This document shows positions 1 through 4,880 of a stretch of 5,334 bases of DNA, in pieces. Below the pieces are notes generated by a model. It had not been told where the DNA came from and made no database searches. It saw only the letters and a program-made list of their open reading frames with translations. Every line of letters begins with the position of its first letter. Position 1 is the stretch's first letter. A program made the position numbers and the translations under genes. Source of the stretch: Ferrimicrobium sp. (GTDB lineage Bacteria > Actinomycetota > Acidimicrobiia > Acidimicrobiales > Acidimicrobiaceae); NCBI GenBank assembly GCA_027365375.1, contig DAHXNM010000350.1, positions 1 through 5,334 on the forward strand, given 5' to 3'.

Positions 1-922
1 TCGAGGTATGTATTGGTTTTTGAAAGCGATGCTAGCTTCACGCGCAACTTTCCTAGTGGTCGGCTCGACAGGTTCGGGCAAGACGACCCTACTACGCGGA
101 CTGCTTCACACCGTCGACCCAAGTGACTATCTGTACGTGGTGGAAGACTCCCCCGAGCTGGACCTTAACTCTCGTCCAGACCGCCATGACATGATCCTTG
201 CTCTTGTCCCGACCAAGGAACGCACCATGGCCAATCTCATCCGTGACAGTCAGCGGTTTATGGCCGACCGAATTGTAATCGGGGAGGCGTTAGATGACTC
301 GATTATCGACTGGTTCACGGTTGCGAACGTTACCGGGGGATCGGGCTTGACCATGCACGCTGAGGAGCCTGCGAGCATTTGGCGACGGATAAAGAACATG
401 GTGGGTTCCAAGCTCTCAGAGCGTGAAGTCTTTGAGCGCATGGCTGAGTCAGTCGATGTCATCCTGTTTGTCCGACAGCGCTACGATCGTGATCCTGAAC
501 GACAGATCGAACACGTTTGGGTATTGAACCACCAGCTTGGCGCAGATGGAAAGCCAGTGTATGGCGAGCTGTGGGGTTTCGACCCCGAACTCCACACCAC
601 TACGTGGAGGGGCGTTATTCCCGAATCGATTCAGGATAAAGTGAATCGCACTGGTGTGAGACTCATCGATGATCAAGGCGATGTCAAATTCATCCGTGTG
701 CCAAACCGCCCTCTCGATCCGCTGCTAGTCGGTATTGGTGATGCGTTTGAGACAGATCACCAGCAGGTAGCGCATGCAGACCGCGAGCGCTCTGATGGTG
801 ATGGTGTACAAGCTCCATCCCCACAGGCTTCTGCGTCCAGTGTGAGCGAGGCTGACGCTTTCGCTGCGATCTTCGGCACAGCTGCAAATAGCCCAGATCA
901 TACAAGGAGGCGATCGTCATGA
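1..922 (+). CDS. tadA: TadA/VirB11-like secretion ATPase, 5' end cut off
   Basis: Cytoplasmic hexameric ATPase expected to power pilus assembly through the TadB/TadC platform. Numbering from the ATG at position 8, the Walker A loop GSTGSGKT is at residues 19-26, the acidic Asp-box region VVEDSPELDL at 44-53, a Walker B-like IVIGE at 89-93 and the His box TGGSGLTMHA at 109-118, all in VirB11/TadA order. The frame is open upstream of that ATG (codons CGA GGT) and the N-terminal domain of a roughly 400-450-residue TadA is missing, so this ATG is probably internal and the gene starts outside the window. The Walker B region is divergent: family members usually read GEVRGGEA, here it is GEALDDSI, without the arginine. 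The last 55-60 residues are low in complexity and look disordered. The stop overlaps the start of the next gene (ATGA). A conjugation VirB11 is a less likely alternative given the TadB/TadC/TadE neighbours. Confidence 0.88.
   Translation, partial: RGMYWFLKAMLASRATFLVVGSTGSGKTTLLRGLLHTVDPSDYLYVVEDSPELDLNSRPDRHDMILALVPTKERTMANLIRDSQRFMADRIVIGEALDDSIIDWFTVANVTGGSGLTMHAEEPASIWRRIKNMVGSKLSEREVFERMAESVDVILFVRQRYDRDPERQIEHVWVLNHQLGADGKPVYGELWGFDPELHTTTWRGVIPESIQDKVNRTGVRLIDDQGDVKFIRVPNRPLDPLLVGIGDAFETDHQQVAHADRERSDGDGVQAPSPQASASSVSEADAFAAIFGTAANSPDHTRRRSS
904..910 (+). promoter_or_regulatory. Ribosome binding site of the TadB-like gene
   Basis: AAGGAGG, a full match to the anti-Shine-Dalgarno core, lies 8 bases before the ATG at 919. 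It sits inside the end of the ATPase gene and fixes the TadB-like start. Confidence 0.85.
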
Positions 923-1914
923 TACAGGCGGTATCCACTGGAACTCTAGTGCATCAGTACGCTATATACCTCTACCTCGGCGGCCTACTCCTCTTGCTCG
1001 CCGGATTGTGGGGAGTCGCTGATCTATGGAATGAGTACCTCAAAAAGCGTCGGTCCACAAAGGGCGAGCTCGTTGTGAACATGACGCGAGCTAGAACGAA
1101 GTCTGCGCTTGCGAAGATGACCATGAAGGATTGGATTCTCATTCTCGGAGTCGCAATAGCGACGGGAATCTTCACTCATCAGCCGGTGCTAACGCTCGGC
1201 TCTGCGGTGATCCTATACCTAACTCGCGCATTCTTTGGCAAAGACCCCATGGAGACACGAGTGCTGACCATGGAGGCGAACATCGCATGGATGCAGACGT
1301 TGTCCTATCTGCTCCAGACGTCGAAGACCGCATGGGAGTCACTGATGATTTCGGCAAAGTCACTACCCTCCGACGCCGCTGATGATTTGCGCGAAAACCT
1401 ACATTTAGCCAACGTCTCGATCGGTGGATATGTCATTCGTCTCCGTGACGCACTGACCCTGTTTGCAATCAAACGTGAGGATCCTCAGGTCGATGTCGTA
1501 GTCGCGATGGTGAATGCCAACTTCACCTCATCAGGTGGCGACACAGACTATGAGGTCATGGGGCAGATACAACAGCAGCTCAAAGATGAATTGGTTGAAC
1601 AGAACATCGCGCTCGGCGCTCGGCGTGAGATCTTTACCATAGCTAAAATCATGTTCCCAGCAGTGGTCATCATGGAAACTCTGCTCGCTGCTTTCATGGG
1701 CAACTTCATCATGCCATACTACCGAACCGTCACTGGCAACATCGTTCTGGTTGTGATCGAAGCGATCACTGTTGGGTTACTCCTTCTCTTTAGGAAGTTC
1801 TCGGCACCGTTGCCTGAGACGCGATTGATTGTGCCACAAACATTCAGAGAGAGGCTCGGTCACCAGATTGGGAACGTGCCCGCAGCTAAGACAGGAGATA
1901 TCGCAGATGACTAG
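919..1914 (+). CDS. tadB: TadB-like inner-membrane platform protein
   Basis: 331 residues; probable first half of the inner-membrane platform (GspF/T2SSF superfamily) on which the ATPase acts. Hydrophobic segments are seen at about residues 14-34, 73-85, 87-106, 241-262 and 273-291. The soluble helical domain between about 110 and 240 corresponds to the T2SSF fold: it starts near METRVLTMEANIAW and holds Leu/Ala-rich helices. This arrangement, the length and the place between a TadA-like ATPase and a TadC-like protein support the call; I cannot show it by alignment. The ATG overlaps the ATPase stop (ATGA) and has a strong ribosome binding site, so translation is probably coupled. The final 8 bases overlap the start of the next gene. 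Sequence similarity to textbook TadB appears low. Confidence 0.8.
   Translation: MIQAVSTGTLVHQYAIYLYLGGLLLLLAGLWGVADLWNEYLKKRRSTKGELVVNMTRARTKSALAKMTMKDWILILGVAIATGIFTHQPVLTLGSAVILYLTRAFFGKDPMETRVLTMEANIAWMQTLSYLLQTSKTAWESLMISAKSLPSDAADDLRENLHLANVSIGGYVIRLRDALTLFAIKREDPQVDVVVAMVNANFTSSGGDTDYEVMGQIQQQLKDELVEQNIALGARREIFTIAKIMFPAVVIMETLLAAFMGNFIMPYYRTVTGNIVLVVIEAITVGLLLLFRKFSAPLPETRLIVPQTFRERLGHQIGNVPAAKTGDIADD
1893..1897 (+). promoter_or_regulatory. Ribosome binding site choosing the TadC-like start
   Basis: AGGAG, 9 bases before the ATG at 1907. It favours this start over the in-frame ATG at 1829, which lies deep inside the TadB-like gene and would add 26 polar residues before the first membrane helix. 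Confidence 0.7.
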
Positions 1915-2785
1915 TCATGTTGTTATCGGGATGGTGTTGTTGGTCATCGCTGTCGTGGTTCTCGGAAATATGGGGATCACGTGGTTGTTCCGTAGTGACA
2001 CCAAACGAGTCGGAGTTCGCGAGCTTGTCACGCGAGTCAATAACTATCGGACCACCCTCGATGATCCGCAATTACGCCAAGCGCTCGCAATCCTAGACCG
2101 AGACGCGAGTTATTATAACGCAAAGGTGGCTAACAGCCTGGTTTTGTGCCTACTAATATCTGCCGCTGTTGCTTTTGGGAGCACACTTGCCGGCATTGGG
2201 CTCCTGATTGCCGGCTGCATCTTCGTAGCCGCAGCTGTGGCGAGCGTGCCTATCAGCACAATCCTAACGAAGGCAACTATCGAGGGGACTGCCGCGACAG
2301 AGCGAGAAGCCTTCCGATCTGTGCTCACCATGTATCTCATGGTCTTTGGGGTAGAGCTTCGCACCCATCCTGTAGAGATTGCTCTCAGAGAAATGGAAGA
2401 AGTCACCTACTCCCCAGTAGCGATTCGGATTACCCGCGAGATCCAGGGGCGCATTGATAGCGCCTCGCAGTCCGCAAGTAGTGAGGGGGTTGTGAAGGAC
2501 ACCAGTCTCGCCCAGGCGATGTTGGATCTCGGACAGGATTGGGCTATCCCTGAGTTGGAGCTGATAGGAGAGACTATGCGAGGATCGTTGTTCTCCCCAG
2601 ATGCCCTCTCGGACATGATCTTACAACAAGCACGCACGATGAAGCAGTCACTCATGCGAGGGTATGCGAAGAAGATGGAGGGCCAACGCCCAAAGCTGTC
2701 AGTATTTGCCCTGTTACAGATCATGCCACTGCTGGTCTTCATTATGGTGCCTATGTTATCTGCGTTCGGGAAAGGTGGATTGTGA
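1907..2785 (+). CDS. tadC: TadC-like inner-membrane platform protein
   Basis: 292 residues from the ATG at 1907; probable partner of the TadB-like protein in the membrane platform. Membrane segments: about residues 5-27, then a pair at 76-97 and 98-120, and a C-terminal helix at about 264-286 (SVFALLQIMPLLVFIMVP). The T2SSF-like cytoplasmic domain spans about 125-255 and includes the stretch EREAFRSVLTMYLMVFGVEL and a helix rich in acidic residues (EIALREMEE). A short conserved-looking C-terminal motif P-L-L-V-F-I-M-V-P-M is typical in character of the last helix in GspF-like proteins. The start overlaps the end of the TadB-like gene by 8 bases and has its own AGGAG site. The TGA stop overlaps a possible ATG (TGATG) of a 25-codon mini-ORF. 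Family assignment rests on topology, size and gene order. Confidence 0.8.
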   Translation: MTSHVVIGMVLLVIAVVVLGNMGITWLFRSDTKRVGVRELVTRVNNYRTTLDDPQLRQALAILDRDASYYNAKVANSLVLCLLISAAVAFGSTLAGIGLLIAGCIFVAAAVASVPISTILTKATIEGTAATEREAFRSVLTMYLMVFGVELRTHPVEIALREMEEVTYSPVAIRITREIQGRIDSASQSASSEGVVKDTSLAQAMLDLGQDWAIPELELIGETMRGSLFSPDALSDMILQQARTMKQSLMRGYAKKMEGQRPKLSVFALLQIMPLLVFIMVPMLSAFGKGGL

Positions 2786-2862
2786 TGCGAGGTAAACACA
2801 CAATTGCTTGTAGGTCGAAGGCTATAATGTATTACAAGGAACTTAGGGAGGGAGGTGAATAA
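2785..2862 (+). CDS. Possible 25-residue mini-ORF / leader peptide before the pilin gene
   Basis: ATG at 2785 overlaps the TadC-like stop (TGATG), is preceded by AAAGGTGG at 2771-2778 with 6 bases spacing, and runs 25 codons to a TAA that directly abuts the pilin ATG (TAAATG). The peptide is basic (MRGKHTIACRSKAIMYYKEL, then REGGE) and has no recognisable family. It could couple translation from the TadC-like gene into the pilin gene, or it could be chance, because the same stretch holds a TATAAT box and the pilin ribosome binding site. No function can be assigned. Confidence 0.25.
   Translation: MRGKHTIACRSKAIMYYKELREGGE
2800..2828 (+). promoter_or_regulatory. Candidate promoter for the pilin gene
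   Basis: A perfect TATAAT -10 box is at 2823-2828. With a 17-base spacer the -35 would be ACAATT (2800-2805), a poor match. TTGCTT at 2804-2809 is a better hexamer but only 13 bases from the -10 box. Transcription from here would begin near 2835 and give a short leader carrying the strong pilin ribosome binding site. A separate promoter would suit a major pilin that is needed in excess over the assembly machinery. Confidence 0.35.
2851..2858 (+). promoter_or_regulatory. Very strong ribosome binding site of the pilin gene
   Basis: GGAGGTGA, an extended match to the 16S rRNA 3' end, ends 4 bases before the ATG at 2863. It is the strongest ribosome binding site in the window and supports 2863 as a start and high pilin output. 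Confidence 0.75.
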
Positions 2863-3111
2863 ATGATTACGATCTATGTGGGGTATATGTCTGCTGCGGC
2901 CTGGCTTGGCCGGGGACTCAAAAGGACCGTGCCGATGCGAATGCAACGGTTGGTCTTCGATGAGAGCGGAGACCTGACTACGACGATCGCGTGGGTTGTT
3001 GGGATTATGGTGATCTCTGGTGTTGCCATCGCGCTCTACACCAACGTCATCGCACCGGGTGTGGCTACCGCCACAAGCAAAACCAATAACGTGGTCAACG
3101 CACTCCCATAA
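2863..3111 (+). CDS. Small Flp-like pilin, probable major fibre subunit
   Basis: 82 residues from the ATG at 2863. A positively charged stretch (RGLKRTVPMRMQRLVF, residues 17-32) is followed by DESG (33-36) and one hydrophobic helix at about 41-60, then a short polar tail. This is the class III prepilin plan: basic leader, a glycine, then the helix. Cleavage after G36 would leave about 46 residues, near Flp size. It departs from Flp in that position +5 after the glycine is Thr, not Glu, and there is no Tyr at +6. The start is uncertain: 2863 has a near-perfect ribosome binding site but gives a long 36-residue leader; the in-frame ATG at 2935 (residue 25) has AAAAGGA 9 bases upstream and gives a 12-residue leader like that of the genes downstream. 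The gene stands alone between a TATAAT box and a hairpin. It could instead be a minor subunit. Confidence 0.7.
   Translation: MITIYVGYMSAAAWLGRGLKRTVPMRMQRLVFDESGDLTTTIAWVVGIMVISGVAIALYTNVIAPGVATATSKTNNVVNALP
2920..2925 (+). promoter_or_regulatory. Possible internal ribosome binding site for a shorter pilin
   Basis: AAAAGGA (2919/2920-2925) lies 9 bases before an in-frame ATG at 2935. Starting there gives MRMQRLVFDESG as leader, which matches the leader length seen in the minor pilin at 3614 (MKPRIHDLLSDESG). It is weaker than the site at 2851. Confidence 0.35.
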
Positions 3112-3116
3112 TTAGC

Positions 3117-3154
3117 CACCGTCACGGGGTGTTGTTAGATGCCCCGGAACGGTG
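3117..3154 (+). promoter_or_regulatory. Two-part stem-loop after the pilin stop codon
   Basis: CACCGT (3117-3122) pairs with ACGGTG (3149-3154), and CGGGG (3125-3129) pairs with CCCCG (3142-3146), with a 2x2 internal loop (CA/GA) between the two stems. It begins 5 bases after the pilin TAA. No T-run follows (CCCTTATAG), so a classical intrinsic terminator is unlikely. A role as partial attenuator or as a 3' stabiliser of pilin mRNA is inferred, and would separate pilin level from that of the downstream subunits. Confidence 0.5.
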
Positions 3155-3170
3155 CCCTTATAGACCCAGG

Positions 3171-3176
3171 AAAGGA
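3171..3176 (+). promoter_or_regulatory. Ribosome binding site choosing the GTG start at 3183
   Basis: AAAGGA (with AGG just upstream at 3168-3170) lies about 7 bases before GTG at 3183. It favours this start over the in-frame GTG at 3129, which lies inside the hairpin and would add 18 residues of no prepilin character. Confidence 0.6.
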
Positions 3177-3182
3177 TCAACC

Positions 3183-3617
3183 GTGTTACGATCTGCGCTC
3201 AAAGACACCCGTGGTGGGATCGATGATGCACTGGGCCTGATTATGGAAGTTGTCCTCTTTACCCTCGTCTTCGCGTTCGGGGGTGTGTTCATTGGATCGG
3301 CTGGTGCTCAGGCGTTATCTGCGATCGTCGCTCACCACTTGGCAGCAGTTGAAACCAGTAGCAGTTCAACATTTGCGACATCAGAGGCTAAGTCGGAGAC
3401 TAGCACTTATCTGCTAGCAAAGTCCACGACAATCACGACCTCCATATCACAGTGCTCGCCCAGTACGAACGCTTGTGTGGTCTTCGAGCCATGCTCGGCA
3501 ACCCAACCCGTCTGCACTGTCGTCGTAGAGCGTCGTGTAATGTTGCCGGTCGCAAATACACCGATAGTGTGGACTGCTAAGGCTGTGTCGACCTGGCAGC
3601 AGGGAACGTCCGCATGA
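3183..3617 (+). CDS. TadE-like minor pilin with four cysteines (first of three)
   Basis: 144 residues from GTG 3183. A short leader with basic residues (MLRSALKDTRGG) precedes a hydrophobic helix at about 17-41 that contains a buried Glu (E22, GLIMEVVLF), as in type IV pilin-like proteins. The exported part is Ser/Thr-rich (55-90) and then carries C91, C98, C104 and C111, with the motifs C-S-P (91-93) and C-T-V (111-113); two disulfides are possible. The tail has LPV...IVWTAKAVSTW, like the beta-strand end of TadE proteins. The motifs recur in the next two genes, so the three look like divergent paralogues. The stop overlaps the next start (ATGA). Likely role: minor or initiating subunit of the fibre; this is inference from position and topology. 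Confidence 0.65.
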   Translation: MLRSALKDTRGGIDDALGLIMEVVLFTLVFAFGGVFIGSAGAQALSAIVAHHLAAVETSSSSTFATSEAKSETSTYLLAKSTTITTSISQCSPSTNACVVFEPCSATQPVCTVVVERRVMLPVANTPIVWTAKAVSTWQQGTSA

Positions 3618-4036
3618 AACCGCGTATTCACGACTTGTTAAGCGACGAAAGCGGCCTCGTATCAGCGATGGAGATGACGCTTGGTATCATGCTCTCGTTT
3701 GTCCTCATAGTTTCCGCAGTCCTGATGATTCTCTATGCGCTCATGGGAACCATGGTCGATGATGCAGCACTCGTCAGCGCTCGTGCAGGAACCCAGTTTC
3801 AGTTCCCAACCCAAGCGTCCAAGGCGACAGCGGTAGCCAAAGAGATCTTTGCCAAAGCGATTCCACAATCCACACAGACCCAATGTGGGCCATTAAACGT
3901 TACGACTCCCACACGGGTGGGCCAATCGTTCATGGTCTCGAGCGTGTGCACGGTGAATTTGGGCTCGTTCCTCGGCAAACAGATCCGCACCACATGGACC
4001 GCGACGGCCAGCGTCCCCGTAGAGGTGGCCAACTGA
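3614..4036 (+). CDS. TadE-like minor pilin (second of three)
   Basis: 140 residues. Leader MKPRIHDLLSDESG (1-14) has the basic start and the DESG end also seen in the small pilin, followed by LVSAME with Glu at +6 after the glycine, close to the usual E+5, and a helix at about 22-46. After the helix comes the TadE-type stretch DDAALVSARAGTQF (49-62). The exported domain has just two cysteines, C91 in C-G-P and C112 in C-T-V, positions almost the same as the outer pair of the preceding protein (C91, C111). The end TTWTATASVPVEV resembles a terminal beta strand. The ATG overlaps the upstream stop (ATGA) and has a modest AGGGA site at 3601-3605. This is the most canonical prepilin-like protein of the three. 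Confidence 0.7.
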   Translation: MKPRIHDLLSDESGLVSAMEMTLGIMLSFVLIVSAVLMILYALMGTMVDDAALVSARAGTQFQFPTQASKATAVAKEIFAKAIPQSTQTQCGPLNVTTPTRVGQSFMVSSVCTVNLGSFLGKQIRTTWTATASVPVEVAN

Positions 4037-4037
4037 T

Positions 4038-4880
4038 ATGGGCGCGTTCGTTCTTTTCCCAATCCTGTTATTTACTATCTTCATCACCTCTGTGTTGGGG
4101 TTCTTCGACTACGTGCACGCCGAGATATTGGTTCACGCGGCTGCGCAGACGGCGGCGACCGCTGCTGCACAAAATATAACTGCACTCCAGACGCAGGGGA
4201 ACTACCAAGGGGGAGGAGGGCAGCTAGTAGTGGATCGGACAGGTGCATACGCCGTCATGTCCCAGATGCTCACGAACAAGCCCTATATCACGAGTTGGAC
4301 GTGCAATCCCACCAAGAGCGCGTATATCTGTACCATCAACTACAAGGTCTCAATGCCAATCCTCGGTGATGTGAGTGCGTCGACAACCGTACAGGGAACG
4401 TATACTGCCAATGTGAGCACGGCAAACACTAGCACACCGAGTAGTGCGCCCAACTTGCCGATCTTCGCGCCGAACTCAACCACGCTCAACCCTGGGTGGA
4501 CACAACAATCTGGGAACCGTTTTGGGGGTGGGATGTCCATGGGTCCACCGGCATATGGTGGCTGGCTAAACGGAGACACGAGTTACAAGTTCACGGTCGC
4601 CTCAGGACAGTCAACAACCATTACCTACGGCATCCCTGCGGGTGGGTTCGAAACGGGTCCAGCGTCTATCTCGGTTAACGGCCAGCCCCCAGTCGAATCC
4701 ACTCCCTGTATCGGGAACGGCCTCATATCGACCACTTCACAAAATCTGTGGTCTAAGACGTTCACAGCGGGAACCTACACAATTGCCCTTAGCGGGAGTA
4801 TCAACGTCTACGGCTTGTGGGCGTCGAACTCTGCTGCGGTGGCTCCGTCGTTGGGGACCAACTTCTTCCCAGCCGGATGA
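4038..4880 (+). CDS. TadE-like membrane-anchored protein with beta-rich adhesin-like domain, ends at an in-frame TGA
   Basis: 280 residues to the TGA at 4878. Residues 4-23 form a membrane helix (FVLFPILLFTIFITSVLGFF), followed by DYVHAEILVHAAAQTAATAA, which fits the central TadE pattern (Pro in the helix, then an Ala-rich amphipathic stretch). There is no basic leader, Gly or Glu, and an in-frame TAG at 4020 with no start codon after it rules out a longer N-terminus. GAGGTG (4022-4027) serves as ribosome binding site. Cysteines C89 (C-N-P) and C98 (C-T-I) repeat the motif of the two upstream proteins. After a Ser/Thr/Pro/Asn linker (about 126-152) comes a beta-rich domain (about 153-262) rich in Gly, Tyr, Trp and Thr, resembling carbohydrate-binding or adhesin sandwiches; the family is not identified. 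Only 14 charged residues (7 acidic, 7 basic) occur. The frame continues open past the TGA, so the product may be truncated. Confidence 0.7.
   Translation: MGAFVLFPILLFTIFITSVLGFFDYVHAEILVHAAAQTAATAAAQNITALQTQGNYQGGGGQLVVDRTGAYAVMSQMLTNKPYITSWTCNPTKSAYICTINYKVSMPILGDVSASTTVQGTYTANVSTANTSTPSSAPNLPIFAPNSTTLNPGWTQQSGNRFGGGMSMGPPAYGGWLNGDTSYKFTVASGQSTTITYGIPAGGFETGPASISVNGQPPVESTPCIGNGLISTTSQNLWSKTFTAGTYTIALSGSINVYGLWASNSAAVAPSLGTNFFPAG
4878..4880 (+). other. In-frame TGA dividing one long reading frame
   Basis: The TGA follows ...NFFPAG and precedes FPNGLWQ... in the same frame, which then stays open for 151 codons to the window end. It lies in a linker after the first beta-rich domain. The next base is T (TGAT). 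The repeat TTCCCA (4882-4887) and TGGGAA (4910-4915) just downstream could form a 6-bp stem with a 22-base loop. Nonsense mutation, sequencing error and readthrough all fit. Confidence 0.6.

Noticed and set aside
1829..1906. Longer N-terminus of the TadC-like gene from ATG 1829
   Set aside because: It would overlap the TadB-like gene by 86 bases and lacks a good ribosome binding site; ATG 1907 has AGGAG at proper spacing and starts just before the first membrane helix.
2407..2946. Antisense open frame of 179 codons
   Set aside because: It is opposite the TadC-like gene and the pilin leader, has no ribosome binding site noticed, and its protein has no recognisable pattern; a shadow.
3117..3160. 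Intrinsic terminator after the pilin gene
   Set aside because: The stem is convincing but no T-run follows, and the downstream genes seem to belong to the same operon.
3129..3182. GTG start at 3129 for the first TadE-like gene
   Set aside because: It lies within the hairpin, and the added 18 residues do not resemble a prepilin leader; GTG 3183 has AAAGGA at suitable spacing.
4878..4880. UGA read as tryptophan or glycine by a variant genetic code
   Set aside because: Four other genes in the same operon (the ATPase, the TadC-like gene and the first two TadE-like genes) end with TGA at tight overlaps or spacings with the next start, so UGA works as stop here.
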